A stretch of DNA of 64,000 nt from Candidatus Vesicomyosocius okutanii (GCF_000010405.1 NC_009465.1:434001-498000), one strand, 5' to 3'; numbered from the stretch's first letter, positions 1 through 11,144 are shown. The notes: generated from the sequence alone by a model not told the origin. Numbers and translations are program-made.

Positions 1-230
1 ACAGGCCATGTCGAGATAATATTTCAGCTGGTGATTTTGTAACATTAGAAATTTCTTCAAGTGAATTATTTCTACGTGCTTTTCAACTTTACATACTACC
101 ACTGTTATCGTTATTTATAAGTGGAGTACTAGGTAGTATCTTATATACAGTTAATGAAATGGGACAAATTGTATTTGCTTTGATTGGTTTTTTTATTTCA
201 TTTGTATTTATTAAATATTTTATAAAGTAG
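1..230 (+). CDS. rseC: RseC/MucC family protein, C-terminal part
   Basis: The gene enters from the left edge; only about the last 75 codons are visible, ending at TAG 228-230. The visible part reads as a short soluble stretch with AGDFVTLEIS followed by two membrane helices around YILPLLSLFISGVLG and IVFALIGFFISFVFI. This arrangement of an A-G-D-x-V-x-v-x-i motif, a Y-x-x-P-l turn and two transmembrane segments is typical of RseC/MucC proteins. These are inner-membrane proteins linked to the sigma-E regulatory system or to reduction of SoxR. The start and N-terminal cysteines lie outside the window, so the subtype cannot be judged. The 60-base spacer to aceE has no clear terminator. Confidence 0.7.
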   Translation, partial: RPCRDNISAGDFVTLEISSSELFLRAFQLYILPLLSLFISGVLGSILYTVNEMGQIVFALIGFFISFVFIKYFIK

Positions 231-290
231 ACTCTAAAGATATAATAATTTTGGGATAATTGGTTTTTTTAAAATAAATTATACATTATT

Positions 291-2942
291 ATGTTAGTTC
301 AAGATATTGACCCTTTGGAAACCCAAGAATGGCTAGAAGCTTTTAAATCTGTTGTTCGTATTGAAGGTGATGATCGTGTTAAGTTTTTGTTAAATCAATT
401 AATGAACATGGCATATCACGAAGGGATAGATTTACCAACAGATGTTAATACTTCTTATCTCAATAGTATTTCTAAAGAAAAAGAAGTTGTAACTGATATT
501 AATAAAGATATTGAGGAAAGAATTTCAGCTATTGTCCGTTGGAATGCTATGGTAATGGTAGTAAAGGCTAATCAGTTGCCGTATGATTTGGGTGGACATA
601 TTGCTTCATTTGCATCAAGTGCAACTTTATATGAAGTTGGTTTTAATCATTTTTATCGGGGTCCTGATGCACATCAGGGTGCAGATCTTGTCTTTTTTCA
701 AGGGCATATATCTCCAGGTATTTATTCCCGTGCTTATTTAGAAGGACGTATTACTGAAGACCAGATGCTTAAATTTCGTCAAGAAGTTGGAAAGGATGGT
801 TTATCTTCTTATCCTCATCCATGGTTAATGCCAGATTTTTGGCAATTCCCAACAGTTTCAATGGGTTTGGGTCCAATTATGGCAATTTTTCAAGCACGAT
901 TTATGAAATATCTTCATCACCGTGAAATTAAACAAACTGACAAGCGTACTGTTTGGGCATATTTAGGTGATGGTGAAACTGATGAGCCAGAAGCATTAGG
1001 CGCTATCTCAATGGCAGGTCGTGAAAAATTAGACAATCTTATTTTTGTTATTAATTGTAATCTTCAGCGTCTTGATGGTCCTGTACGTGGTAATGGAAAA
1101 ATTATTCAAGAATTAGAAGGTGTATTTCATGGTTCTGGTTGGAATGTGATTAAAGTTATTTGGGGTGGTAAATGGGATGAATTATTTGCCAAAGATACTC
1201 AAGGACTCTTAAAAAAACGCATGGAAGAAGTGGTGGATGGCGAATATCAGGCTTATAAAGCTAAAGACGGCGCTTATGTACGTAAACACTTTTTTGGTAA
1301 GTATCCTGAATTATTAGCCATGGTTAAAGATATGAGTGATGATGAAATTTATCATCTTGATCGTGGTGGTCATGATCCCTATAAGGTATTTCAAGTTTAT
1401 CATTCGGCTAAAGCATGTCATGATAAACCAACAGTTATTTTGGCTAAAACGGTTAAAGGTTATGGTATGGGTGAGGCTGGTGAAGGACAAAACACTACCC
1501 ACTCACAAAAAAAAATAGGACTAAAACAAGTTGAAACTTTTGCTAAACGTTTTGATGTTCCAGTTACTGAAGAAGATGTTAAGGCTTTAAATTTTTATAA
1601 GCCAGCACTTGATAGTGAAGAAATGGTTTATATGCGCGCTAAACGTAAAAAACTAGGAGGTTCTTTGCCAGTACGTGCGTTTGATTTAGAACAAATAAAA
1701 ATACCTAAACTAAATGTATTTGAAACGTTATTAAAATCAAGTGGAGACCGTAAAATGTCAACTACAATGGTATTTAACCGAGTTATAACATTATTAGTTC
1801 GTGATAAGCAGTTAGGTCCTAAAATTGTACCAATTATTCCTGATGAGGCACGTACTTTTGGTATGGAGGGTTTGTTTAGGCAATTAGGTATTTATTCTGC
1901 TTCTGGGCAACTTTATCAACCTGAAGATTCAGATAAAGTTATGTGGTATAAGGAAGATAAAAAAGGTCAAGTTTTACAAGAAGGAATTAATGAAGCAGGT
2001 GCGATCTCTGATTGGATTGCAGCCGCCACGGCTTATGCAACGCATAATACTACCATGATCCCATTTTATATTTATTACTCTAAATTTGGCTTCCAGCGTG
2101 TAGGGGATTTGATTTGGGCAGCTGGAGATATGCAGGCTAAAGGTTTTTTAATTGGTGGTACTGCAGGACGTACAACACTTAATGGGGAAGGTTTACAGCA
2201 TCAAGATGGTGACTCTCAATTAGTGGCAAATACCATTCCAAACTGTATTTCTTATGACCCAGCTTATGGTTACGAATTGATGGTAATTATCCATTCTGGT
2301 CTTTATAGAATGTATGAAAAACATGAAAATATTTTTTATTACATCACTGTAATGAATGAGTTATATACTCATCCAGAAATGCCAAAAAATTCTGAACAAG
2401 GTATTATTAAAGGTATGTATAAATTAAAAACCATTGGTAAGAGTATAATAGAAGTACAATTAATGGGTTCTGGAACCATTTTAAGAGAGGTGGAAAAAGC
2501 TGCAAAAATGTTGGCTGATGATTGGGGGGTGAAATCAAGTATTTGGTCAGTGACAAGTTTTAATGAATTAACACGTGAAGCACAAGCTATTGATAGAGTA
2601 AATCGTTTTAATACAAGTGGTATTACACAGGTACCTTATATTACAAAATGTTTAGAAGACGCTAATGGGCCGATAATTGTAGCAACTGACTACATGCGTA
2701 ATTTTGCTGAGCAAGTACGTAAGTATGTTCCTAATCGATACGAAGTATTAGGTACAGATGGTTTTGGTCGTTCTGATTCAAGAGCTGCACTTAGAGAATT
2801 TTTTGAAGTTAATGCTAAATACATAACTATAGTGGCATTAAAAGCGCTTTCAGATGAAGGTGAGATTGACATTTCAATTTTTACAAAAGCGATTAAAAAA
2901 TATAAATTTAATATCAGTAAACCTAATCCAATGACAGTATAA
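291..2942 (+). CDS. aceE: Pyruvate dehydrogenase E1 component, homodimeric type
   Basis: This is the thiamine-diphosphate-dependent E1 subunit that decarboxylates pyruvate and acetylates the lipoyl groups of E2. At 883 residues it is close to the 887 of E. coli AceE. It begins with the family pattern DIDPLETQEWLEA. The ThDP motif starts at GDGETDEPEA near residue 225 and ends at NCNLQRLDGPV. The active-site loop keeps its histidine in GEGQNTTHSQKK. The ATG at 291 has only a weak ribosome-binding site. In most relatives aceF and lpd follow directly, but here the next gene is pnp on the opposite strand, so the E2 and E3 genes must lie elsewhere or be missing. An A9 run at 1507-1515 lies inside the gene and the frame is intact. 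Confidence 0.97.
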   Translation: MLVQDIDPLETQEWLEAFKSVVRIEGDDRVKFLLNQLMNMAYHEGIDLPTDVNTSYLNSISKEKEVVTDINKDIEERISAIVRWNAMVMVVKANQLPYDLGGHIASFASSATLYEVGFNHFYRGPDAHQGADLVFFQGHISPGIYSRAYLEGRITEDQMLKFRQEVGKDGLSSYPHPWLMPDFWQFPTVSMGLGPIMAIFQARFMKYLHHREIKQTDKRTVWAYLGDGETDEPEALGAISMAGREKLDNLIFVINCNLQRLDGPVRGNGKIIQELEGVFHGSGWNVIKVIWGGKWDELFAKDTQGLLKKRMEEVVDGEYQAYKAKDGAYVRKHFFGKYPELLAMVKDMSDDEIYHLDRGGHDPYKVFQVYHSAKACHDKPTVILAKTVKGYGMGEAGEGQNTTHSQKKIGLKQVETFAKRFDVPVTEEDVKALNFYKPALDSEEMVYMRAKRKKLGGSLPVRAFDLEQIKIPKLNVFETLLKSSGDRKMSTTMVFNRVITLLVRDKQLGPKIVPIIPDEARTFGMEGLFRQLGIYSASGQLYQPEDSDKVMWYKEDKKGQVLQEGINEAGAISDWIAAATAYATHNTTMIPFYIYYSKFGFQRVGDLIWAAGDMQAKGFLIGGTAGRTTLNGEGLQHQDGDSQLVANTIPNCISYDPAYGYELMVIIHSGLYRMYEKHENIFYYITVMNELYTHPEMPKNSEQGIIKGMYKLKTIGKSIIEVQLMGSGTILREVEKAAKMLADDWGVKSSIWSVTSFNELTREAQAIDRVNRFNTSGITQVPYITKCLEDANGPIIVATDYMRNFAEQVRKYVPNRYEVLGTDGFGRSDSRAALREFFEVNAKYITIVALKALSDEGEIDISIFTKAIKKYKFNISKPNPMTV

Positions 2943-3036
2943 ACTAGTAAAAAAAGACGGAACTAAACTATTTAAAATTATTTGTATGACAATATTTTTC
3001 TCATGTGCAAGAACTATTCATTTGGGTTTGTAAAAA

Positions 3037-5130
3037 TTATTTTTCTAATAAAACTTTACGAGATAATTTAATACGACCTCTGTCTAAACCTATAACTTTT
3101 ACATCAATTTTATCACCTTCTCTAATATGATCTTTTACTTTTTCAACACGTTCATGAGAAATTTCAGAAATATGTAGTAAACCATCTTGGTTAGGCATGA
3201 TATTAATAAAAGCACCAAACTCAACAATTTTAACAACTTTACCTGTATAAACTTTATTCACTTCAGGTATAGCGGTCACATCTTTGACCATTTGCACTGC
3301 TGTATCAAAGGATTTTTGGTTATTGGAAAAAATATTAACATTACCACTATCATCTACATCAATACTAGCACAAGAAGTTGAGATGATACCTTTAATGGTT
3401 TCTCCACCTCTGCCGATTAAATCACGAATCTTATCAGTTTTAATTTTAATAATGGTAGTTTTAGGTGTATTTTTGTTTGACGTATTAGGTTCACAAATAA
3501 CTTGGTTCATTTGACCTAAAATATTCAATCTTGCCTCTTTAGCTTGTTTTAGAGCGATTTCCATAATTTCATGGGTAATGCTCTGGATTTTAATGTCCAT
3601 TTGTAATGCATTTACTCCACGTGATGTCCCTGCTACTTTAAAATCCATATCACCTAAGTGATCTTCATCACCTAAAATATCAGTCAATACGGTAAATCTA
3701 TCATTTTCTTTAACTAAACCCATAGCAATGCCTGCTATTGGTGCTTTTATTGGTACACCTGCATCCATCAATGATAATGATGAGCCGCAAACACTAGCCA
3801 TAGAACTAGAACCGTTGGATTCGGTAATTTCTGAGACTACACGTACTGTGTATGGGAATTCTTCAATTGAAGGCAAGCAAGCAGTGATACCACGGCGTGC
3901 TAGATGACCATGACCAATTTCACGACGTTTGATTGTAGCTAAGCGACCAGTTTCTCCCACACAATATGGCGGGAAGTTGTAATGTAACAAGAAGTAATTA
4001 TTTTGACGCTCGGGAGATTCTAATTTTTCAATTAACTGAGCATCACTCTTAGGGCCTAAAGTGGTTACAACTAATGCTTGTGTTTCACCACGAGTAAATA
4101 AAGCAGAGCCATGCGTATTTTTTAGAATACCTGTTTCAATCTTTAACTCACGAACAGTTTCATTATTACGACCATCAATACGAGAATCATTATTTAAGAT
4201 GCGCTCACGTACAGTTGATTTTTCAACTTCTTTAAAGTATTTGCTAACTTCTTCAGCAGAATTTCCATTTTCATTTTCATTTTCCAATGCTTCAATTGCA
4301 GCCATTCTGATGTTATCAATTTTGGCATGACGGTCAAGTTTTTCCTTTATTTGGTAGGCTTTGTTAATTTCTTTGCCAAATTTTGATTTGATATCACTTA
4401 ATAAAACTTCATTAGTTATAGGTGCTATCCAGTCCCATTTTTGCATACCCACTTCAGTGGTAAATTCAGCAATATTGGTAATGGCAACTTGGTATTGTTC
4501 ATGTGCATACACAACTGCACCTAACATAATTTCTTCAGAAAGTTCATTAGCTTCTGATTCTACCATTAATACTGCTTCATCAGTGCCTGCAACCACCATG
4601 TCCAAATCTGAATTAGTCAACTCAATATAAGTTGGGTTAAGAATATATTCACCATTAGAATAGCCAACACGAGAACCGCCAATTGGTCTACTAAACGGAA
4701 CACCAGAAATACTTAGTGCAGCAGATACACCTAACATTGAAATAATGTCTGGATTAACCTCAGAATTGGCAGAAACAACGGTAATAAGTACTTGTATCTC
4801 ATTCATGAAACCATTTGGAAATAGTGGGCGAATAGTGCGATCAATTAATCTAGATGTTAGAGTTTCTTTTTCACTAGGCCTTGCTTCACGTTTTAGAAAA
4901 CTGCCAGGAATTTTTCCGGTTGAGTAAGTTTTTTCAATATAATCAACAGATAGAGGAAAAAAATCTTGTCCAGGCCGTGTCTCTTTAGAGCTAACAACGG
5001 TTACCAATACTTGCGTATCATCCATACTTGCCAGTACTGCGCCATGTGCTTGCCTAGCAATACGCCCTGTTTCTAATGTCACTATGTGTTTACCCATAGT
5101 GAAGCTTTTTGTTTTGATATTCATACCCAT
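3037..5130 (-). CDS. pnp: Polyribonucleotide nucleotidyltransferase (PNPase)
   Basis: PNPase is a 3'-5' phosphorolytic exoribonuclease and degradosome partner. The protein has two RNase PH domains (residues about 10-145 and 310-450), then a KH domain with [14 protein letters not shown] and a C-terminal S1 domain starting near [15 protein letters not shown]. The start is placed at the ATG at 5130, giving 697 residues, because GGAG at 5137-5140 sits six bases upstream. A longer reading would need a TTG start inside the Shine-Dalgarno region, and the ATG at 5124 is also possible. E. coli PNPase is 711 residues. The usual upstream neighbour rpsO is absent; a 700-base gap precedes the gene. Confidence 0.97.
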   Translation of the reverse strand: MGMNIKTKSFTMGKHIVTLETGRIARQAHGAVLASMDDTQVLVTVVSSKETRPGQDFFPLSVDYIEKTYSTGKIPGSFLKREARPSEKETLTSRLIDRTIRPLFPNGFMNEIQVLITVVSANSEVNPDIISMLGVSAALSISGVPFSRPIGGSRVGYSNGEYILNPTYIELTNSDLDMVVAGTDEAVLMVESEANELSEEIMLGAVVYAHEQYQVAITNIAEFTTEVGMQKWDWIAPITNEVLLSDIKSKFGKEINKAYQIKEKLDRHAKIDNIRMAAIEALENENENGNSAEEVSKYFKEVEKSTVRERILNNDSRIDGRNNETVRELKIETGILKNTHGSALFTRGETQALVVTTLGPKSDAQLIEKLESPERQNNYFLLHYNFPPYCVGETGRLATIKRREIGHGHLARRGITACLPSIEEFPYTVRVVSEITESNGSSSMASVCGSSLSLMDAGVPIKAPIAGIAMGLVKENDRFTVLTDILGDEDHLGDMDFKVAGTSRGVNALQMDIKIQSITHEIMEIALKQAKEARLNILGQMNQVICEPNTSNKNTPKTTIIKIKTDKIRDLIGRGGETIKGIISTSCASIDVDDSGNVNIFSNNQKSFDTAVQMVKDVTAIPEVNKVYTGKVVKIVEFGAFINIMPNQDGLLHISEISHERVEKVKDHIREGDKIDVKVIGLDRGRIKLSRKVLLEK

Positions 5131-5838
5131 GAGAATCTCCAAAGAAAAATTAAAAAAGAAGTCTATGGTTTGAACCTAATAAGCTTTATTTGAAATATAT
5201 CCAAACCTTTAAAACAAGTAAAATCCTTTTTGCTTATAACGAATACATTTTATGTAAAACTTATGCTCAATTAGACCATAAAACTTAGTTATTATACTCA
5301 TTAAATCTTTGATTGAGAATGAATTTAATACAGCTTGTATTCATTGTGGTAATTTCAGAAGGGGTAAAATCGGAATCATGTTAAAGTGGTTAGAATTTTG
5401 TATTTATTGGGTAATTTATTATTTGAATTGGTTAAAGGCAAATAATAACTTTTTCAGTAAATAATTTTACTGCTGTAAATAGTCATGAACTAAAGTATCA
5501 AAAGATGATTTATTAGATTTTTTAATGGTTTGGCAAAATTAATTCTAATATTCTATAGAACTGTTTGTTATGCTAATTATAGTTTCTTATATAGAAAATA
5601 CGTAAACTTGAAATATAATTCCACAACCAACAAAACCCATTTAGGGGTTTATATTTGGATAGTCGAATTTAAGGGGGTGCCTAATAGTTGGTATTTTCTA
5701 AATTAAGTTTAATTAATATTGGTTTTTCTACTAATAATTAGTTAAAATTTTTGTTCATAAACTTTTCTAAAATGGATCACTTTTATGGTACTTGTTTAGC
5801 TAATACAAACAAAAAATATTGGTGAAAAAGTTTGATTG
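5131..5838. other. Long non-coding gap between guaB and pnp
   Basis: About 700 bases without an intact reading frame on either strand. On the minus strand a TATAAT-like hexamer at about 5291-5296 could serve pnp, but no convincing -35 is seen. A small hairpin (AAACCC / GGGTTT) lies near 5634-5650. In other long gaps of this window gene relics can be recognised; here no family could be assigned. Short stretches such as MGFVGCG on the minus strand near 5615-5645 and ACIHCG on the plus strand near 5332-5350 look like decayed coding sequence, but this is too little to name a gene. Confidence 0.4.
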
Positions 5839-7299
5839 TTATTGATGATAATTTGATGCTTCTTTTGTAATAGATACATCATGAACATGAGATTCGACCA
5901 TACCTGCTGAGGTAACTTGTACGAATTGTGAGTTTGTACGCATTTTTTCTAATGTATCACAACCAATGTAACCCATAGAAGATTTAACACCACCAATCAT
6001 TTGGTGAATGATAGGGCGTATAGAACCTTTAAATGGAACACGACCTTCTACTCCTTCTGGTACTAGTTTATCGGCTTTTGAGTCTGATTGAAAATATCTA
6101 TCAGATGAACCGTGTGCTTGGTTCATTGCGCCCAATGAACCCATTCCACGATAAGATTTATAAGAACGACCTTGGTAAAGTTCAACTTCGCCTGGAGATT
6201 CTTCAGTGCCTGCTAGCATTGAGCCTAACATGACGCAGTATGCGCCAGCAGCTAATGCCTTTGCAATGTCACCAGAATAACGAATACCCCCATCAGCGAT
6301 TAGTGGTATACCTGTGTCTTTGAGTGCATCTGCCACTTCTGAAATAGCACTGATTTGGGGTATACCTACACCAGCAACAATACGAGTAGTACAAATACTA
6401 CCTGGACCAATACCTACCTTTACGCAATCTGCACCTGCTTTGATTAAATCTAGTGCTGCTCCGCCTGTGGCGATATTACCAGCAATAATAGACAAGTTTG
6501 GATGTTTGTTTTTAGTTTCTGCAACCCTATTAAGTACACCTTGAGAGTGTCCATGAGCAGTGTCAATAACAATGACATCTACACCTGCTTCAATAAGTGC
6601 ATCAATACGCTTACTTGTACCAGCACCAACCCCAACAGCAGCACCTACACGTAAACGTTCTTCTGAGTCTTTACAGGCATTGGGAAAATCTGTTGATTTT
6701 TGAATATCACTTACATTAATCATACCTTTAAGATTGAACGTATCATCAGTTATGATGATACGTTCAATACGATGCTTTTGCAATAATGATCTTACTTTGT
6801 TTATATTTGTACCTTCTTTAACGGTAATCAATTTGTTTTGCGGGGTCATGACGTTTTTAACTAATTCGTTCAAACGGGTTTTGAATCTTACATCTCTACC
6901 TGTAACTAAGCCTTTAATAGTATTACCTTCAACTACAGGTAAGGCAGAAATATTATATTGTTGCTGCATTTTAAGAACATCAGCAATAGTTGCCTTTAGT
7001 GATATAGTGATTGGTTCTTTAATAATACCTGATTCAAACCGTTTGACACGGTGAACCTCATTAGCCTGCTCCTCTACTGATATATTTTTATGAATTATGC
7101 CAATTCCGCCTTCTTGAGCAATGGCGATAGCTAGTTTAGATTCAGTGACAGTATCCATTGCTGCTGAAAGAATGGGTATGTTAAGAGTAATATTTTTAGT
7201 TAATTGCGTTATTAGGTTTACTTTTTTTGGTATGATTTTTGAGTATTCTGGTACTAGTAATACGTCATCAAATGTGTATGCTGTTTTTAGTAAATTCAT
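5839..7299 (-). CDS. guaB: Inosine-5'-monophosphate dehydrogenase
   Basis: IMP dehydrogenase oxidises IMP to XMP, the committed step of GMP synthesis. The 486-residue protein has the TIM-barrel start [12 protein letters not shown] and an inserted CBS-domain pair at about residues 95-205. The catalytic cysteine loop is [11 protein letters not shown] and the flap motif is [11 protein letters not shown] good Shine-Dalgarno, AGGAG at 7306-7310, precedes the ATG by six bases and lies inside the end of the upstream gene; the two genes share one base (TAATG). It is therefore translated from the same message as valS and the SH3-domain gene. The usual downstream partner guaA is not present here. Confidence 0.98.
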   Translation of the reverse strand: MNLLKTAYTFDDVLLVPEYSKIIPKKVNLITQLTKNITLNIPILSAAMDTVTESKLAIAIAQEGGIGIIHKNISVEEQANEVHRVKRFESGIIKEPITISLKATIADVLKMQQQYNISALPVVEGNTIKGLVTGRDVRFKTRLNELVKNVMTPQNKLITVKEGTNINKVRSLLQKHRIERIIITDDTFNLKGMINVSDIQKSTDFPNACKDSEERLRVGAAVGVGAGTSKRIDALIEAGVDVIVIDTAHGHSQGVLNRVAETKNKHPNLSIIAGNIATGGAALDLIKAGADCVKVGIGPGSICTTRIVAGVGIPQISAISEVADALKDTGIPLIADGGIRYSGDIAKALAAGAYCVMLGSMLAGTEESPGEVELYQGRSYKSYRGMGSLGAMNQAHGSSDRYFQSDSKADKLVPEGVEGRVPFKGSIRPIIHQMIGGVKSSMGYIGCDTLEKMRTNSQFVQVTSAGMVESHVHDVSITKEASNYHQ

Positions 7300-7958
7300 T
7301 AATATCTCCTACGGTTAACAAAATTTGAAAGAATGAGACCTATTATTGCACCAAAGAATAATACTAAACTACCTGTAATGAACCAGTTTCTAGAACTATA
7401 ATTCTGTGTGGCAGTGTTGTTATTTTCTAATAGTTGAATTTCGGCTTTTAGTTGTAATATTTTTGTAGAAAGTTTTTCGTTAGAATGTTCAAGCTTTAGC
7501 GCATCTTTATAGATTTTTTCAATGTGTTGTTTTTCAGCTTTAGATTTGTTCTTTTGTATAAAGAGCTTGGTATTTTGATTTTTTAGTATTTTAACTTGTT
7601 TTTCTAGTTCTGTATTTCTTTTACCTTGTTTAATACTTAGTAATTGATTAGAGTTATATTTTTTCTTAAACTTGTCTAGCTTTACTCTTGCTGGTGGATT
7701 ATTAGACAAATATCTTGATATAACCCAGCCTATTGAGTCTTTATACTTAACTTGAGTCCAGCCGTCTTTAGTAGCTTGTAAGATATATAATTTTGCTCCA
7801 GAAGATAAAGATCGTATTATGTTATTATTAAAGCTTTTATCTTCTCGCATTGGAATATCTACCTGGTCAGTGATATAGACAAATGATTTAGCGTTAACAA
7901 TTGATATAAGTGTGCTAAATAGTATGGGTGTTAATAACAGATACTTAATTAAATTCAT
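7299..7958 (-). CDS. SH3-domain membrane protein, YgiM/TIGR04211-like
   Basis: The 219-residue protein has four parts: an N-terminal signal peptide (residues 1-23, ending SIVNA-KS); a bacterial SH3 domain with the pattern PMREDKS ... [19 protein letters not shown] (about residues 25-85); a long predicted coiled coil rich in K, E, Q and L (about 105-180); and a C-terminal membrane helix (about 190-212) followed by NRRRY. This matches the YgiM-type family of periplasmic SH3 proteins anchored by a C-terminal helix. Their precise role is unknown; SH3b domains often bind peptidoglycan peptides. The start overlaps the valS stop by four bases (ATGA) and the stop overlaps guaB by one. Confidence 0.8.
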   Translation of the reverse strand: MNLIKYLLLTPILFSTLISIVNAKSFVYITDQVDIPMREDKSFNNNIIRSLSSGAKLYILQATKDGWTQVKYKDSIGWVISRYLSNNPPARVKLDKFKKKYNSNQLLSIKQGKRNTELEKQVKILKNQNTKLFIQKNKSKAEKQHIEKIYKDALKLEHSNEKLSTKILQLKAEIQLLENNNTATQNYSSRNWFITGSLVLFFGAIIGLILSNFVNRRRY

Positions 7959-10702
7959 AAGCTGGATATCTTGTTAAGTTGATTATTAAGATCATGAATA
8001 GCGGATAGTGTTGTGGCTAATCTTTCTTTTTCTATATTAATGATTGTTTTAGGTGCACCTTTTATGAATTTCTCATTGTCTAATTTACTCTTAAACTGAC
8101 TTTTCATCTTTTTTAACTTTTTTATTTCTTTATTAAGGCGAGTTATTTCTTGGCTTTTGTCAATTAATCCAGCCAGTGGAATGAAGATTTTCATATCATT
8201 AACCAAGGCAGTAGCTGATTCTGGTGCTTGTTCGGTAGTTGTCAGTTTATTAATACTTTCTATTTTTGCTAGTGAATTTAAAATATTTATGTTATTAGTT
8301 AGATATTGTTCATCCTTGGAGTTAAAGCTTTGTACAAAACAAGGTAGCCATTTTAAAGGTGAAATATTCATTTCACCACGAATTTGTCGAATTCTTAAAA
8401 TAAAGGTTTGTAGCCATTTCATTTCTGCTTCTGCTTTAGCAGATATTAAATTATTAATTATTTTTGGGTAAGGTTGAATTATTAAGCTCGTGTTATCATG
8501 GCCTGTAATTACATTACATTGTTCAAAGATTTCCTCAGTAATAAACGGAATGATAGGATGTAATAAAGTCACTATTTCGCTTAGTACTTTGATTAAAATA
8601 GCTTGTGTACCTGTTTTGGTTTTATTATTTTGTAATAAAGACTTAGATAATTCAAGATACCAATCGCAATAGTCATGCCAAATAAATTCATATAAAGTTT
8701 GACTCATTAAATCAATACGATAGTCAGATAAATGCTTTTCAACATTTATTTTTGTATTTTGTAAACGAGACAGAATCCATTCATCAGCTGTTGATAATTG
8801 TGCATTAGTATCAATAGTTTTACCTTTAAGATTCATTAATACGAAACGTGAAGCATTCCAAAGTTTGTTGCAAAAATTTCGATAACCTTCAACACGCTTT
8901 ATATCAAATTTAATATCGCAACTAAAAGAAGCCAAGGTAGCAAAAGTGAAGCGTAATGCATCAGTGCCAAAAGCGGGAATACCATTAGCAAATTCTTTTC
9001 TAGTTTGTTTTTTGATTTTTTCTGCCATTTTAATTTGCATTAATCCTTGTGTACGTTTCTCAAGTAAGTTTTTTAAGGTAATACCATTGATTAAGTCAAT
9101 TGGATCAAGCACATTACCTTTAGATTTGGACATTTTTTGTCCTTGTCCATCCTTGATTAATCCAGTAATATAAATATCTTTAAAAGGTACTTCTCCTGTA
9201 AATTTAAGTCCAAACATAATCATACGAGCAACCCAAAAAAAGATAATATCAAAGCCAGTGACTAGTACATTAGTTGGATAAAAACGAGATAAATCAGGTG
9301 TTTTTTCTGGCCATCCTAGGGTGGAAAATGGCCATAAAGCTGAGGAGAACCAAGTATCAAGTACATCTTTGTCTTGAATGAGTGTTATGCCTTCTCCTGC
9401 TTGTTCTTGTGCTTGTTTAAGTGAGTCTGCAACAAAGATATTACCTTTTTCGTCATACCACGCAGGAATACGATGTCCCCACCAAATTTGGCGAGAGATG
9501 CACCAATCTTGAATATTGTTCATCCAGTTAAAGTAAGTTTTGCTCCAGTTTTCAGGAATGAAACGAATATCCCTATTTTTAACTGCATCAATGGCAGGTT
9601 GAACTAATGGCTTTATTTTAACAAACCATTGATCGGTTAAATAAGGTTCAATAATTGCATTTGTTCTATCGCCACGTGGTATCATTAACTTATGTGGCTC
9701 AATTTTCTCTAGTAAACCTTGATTATCTAAATCTTGAATGATTTGCTTACGAGCTTTAAATCTATCCATATCTGTGTAGGCACTATTAACCCCGTTATTA
9801 ATTTTAGCATCATCAGTTAAGATGTTAATAACATCTAAATTATGGCGAAACCCCACCTCATAGTCGTTAAAATCATGGGCAGGAGTGATTTTAACGCATC
9901 CTGTACTAAATTTCATATCGACATAATCATCTTTAATAATTGGAATTTTTCGGTTGGTTAGTGGTAAGTCAACGGTTTTACCTATCAAATGTGTATAACG
10001 TTTATCGTTAGGATGAACAGCAATGGCACTATCGCCTAGCATAGTTTCAGGGCGTGTGGTTGCAATAATCATCACTTCATTAGTATTGGTAACAGGATAA
10101 CGTATGTACCAAAGTGAGCTTTGCTCTTCGGTGTTAATGACTTCAAGATCAGATACAGCAGTATGTAATATTGGATCCCAATTAACCAAACGTTTACCAC
10201 GATAAATTAATCCTTCTTTAAATAGTTGTATGAATACTTTCTTAACGGCGTTAGATAAGCCATTATCCATGGTAAATCTATTTTTCTCCCAATCTACTGA
10301 AAAACCTAAGCGACGCATTTGCGAGGTGATTGTGTCACCAGATTGTGCTTTCCAGTCCCAAATTTTTTGAGTGAATTTTTCACGACCAAGCTCATGACGA
10401 GTCATGTCTTGTGTTGCTAATTGACGTTCAACTACCATTTGTGTGGCAATACCTGCATGGTCTGTACCTGGTTGCCAAAGGGTTTGTTCTCCATTAGCGC
10501 GATGATAACGCGTTAATATATCCATAATTGTATGTTGAAACGCATGTCCCATATGTAAAGAACCAGTAACATTTGGTGGTGGTAGCATAATGCAATATGC
10601 ATTTTTGCTAGTGGTGTTTGAATTAGAAGAAAATAGATTTTTATCTTCCCAAAGTAAACTAAATTTTGCTTCAATTTGTTCTGGATTGTAAGTTTTTTCC
10701 AT
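7955..10702 (-). CDS. valS: Valine--tRNA ligase
   Basis: Class I aminoacyl-tRNA synthetase that charges tRNA-Val. At 915 residues it is slightly shorter than E. coli ValRS (951). The ATP-binding HIGH motif is seen in PPPNVTGSLHMGHAF (about residue 41) and the KMSKS loop in QKMSKSKGNVLDP. The editing-domain region and the WCISRQIWWGHRIPAWY motif are intact. The C-terminal coiled-coil arm is visible as LNKEIKKLKKMKSQFKSKL. A TATAAT hexamer (minus strand) at 10732-10737 would place transcription start about 20 bases before the ATG. It is the first gene of a translationally coupled operon with the SH3-domain protein and guaB. The common neighbours pepA and holC are absent. Confidence 0.98.
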   Translation of the reverse strand: MEKTYNPEQIEAKFSLLWEDKNLFSSNSNTTSKNAYCIMLPPPNVTGSLHMGHAFQHTIMDILTRYHRANGEQTLWQPGTDHAGIATQMVVERQLATQDMTRHELGREKFTQKIWDWKAQSGDTITSQMRRLGFSVDWEKNRFTMDNGLSNAVKKVFIQLFKEGLIYRGKRLVNWDPILHTAVSDLEVINTEEQSSLWYIRYPVTNTNEVMIIATTRPETMLGDSAIAVHPNDKRYTHLIGKTVDLPLTNRKIPIIKDDYVDMKFSTGCVKITPAHDFNDYEVGFRHNLDVINILTDDAKINNGVNSAYTDMDRFKARKQIIQDLDNQGLLEKIEPHKLMIPRGDRTNAIIEPYLTDQWFVKIKPLVQPAIDAVKNRDIRFIPENWSKTYFNWMNNIQDWCISRQIWWGHRIPAWYDEKGNIFVADSLKQAQEQAGEGITLIQDKDVLDTWFSSALWPFSTLGWPEKTPDLSRFYPTNVLVTGFDIIFFWVARMIMFGLKFTGEVPFKDIYITGLIKDGQGQKMSKSKGNVLDPIDLINGITLKNLLEKRTQGLMQIKMAEKIKKQTRKEFANGIPAFGTDALRFTFATLASFSCDIKFDIKRVEGYRNFCNKLWNASRFVLMNLKGKTIDTNAQLSTADEWILSRLQNTKINVEKHLSDYRIDLMSQTLYEFIWHDYCDWYLELSKSLLQNNKTKTGTQAILIKVLSEIVTLLHPIIPFITEEIFEQCNVITGHDNTSLIIQPYPKIINNLISAKAEAEMKWLQTFILRIRQIRGEMNISPLKWLPCFVQSFNSKDEQYLTNNINILNSLAKIESINKLTTTEQAPESATALVNDMKIFIPLAGLIDKSQEITRLNKEIKKLKKMKSQFKSKLDNEKFIKGAPKTIINIEKERLATTLSAIHDLNNQLNKISSL

Positions 10703-11144
10703 TAAAGTAGCGAGATGGATTAAACTTCGTTATTATACTATATCATCAAAATTGAATTGGTTAATAAGTCCTATTTATTGTGCTGATAACTAATTTTTAT
10801 TGTGATATTAATAATAATATGAAAAGCTAAGTATGGATGTAAGGTATACATGTATATACATATTTTTTAAGTTGGTATTAAGAAAAAATAAGAAGTAATT
10901 AGAATCTAATACATTATTATTTAGGTGAATGATTTATAAAAATCTATTACTTTTTTGTGTTATACATCTTTCTGGTGTAAATATAATAAAGGTTTTTTAC
11001 TTAATCTTTGATATGGGGATGATGTTTAACCTGTTTCATAACATCAACTAAGTCTTTAGCTTAAGTCAGTGCCATTTTTATATTTATGTTTAATAAATGA
11101 ATTGTACAATTTTATTGTTCACATCAGGTAATGCATAGCAAACA
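10703..11144. other. Non-coding gap between ybaB and valS
   Basis: About 440 bases without an intact gene. The minus strand carries the probable -10 of valS (TATAAT, 10732-10737). In other gammaproteobacteria dnaX-ybaB is followed by recR, so a recR relic was looked for but not recognised. On the minus strand at about 11005-11070 a short reading frame interrupted by one stop gives AKDLVDVMKQVKHHPHIKD. It may be decayed coding sequence but could not be assigned to a family. No tRNA or terminator is evident. Confidence 0.4.

Noticed and set aside
1336..1518. Small open frames on both strands within aceE
   Set aside because: They are shadows of the aceE reading frame without start signals; similar shadows inside pnp, guaB, valS, ribBA and metH were left out for the same reason.
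5600..5660. proC remnant suggested by MGFVGCG on the minus strand
   Set aside because: Only seven residues resemble the start of pyrroline-5-carboxylate reductase and nothing collinear follows.
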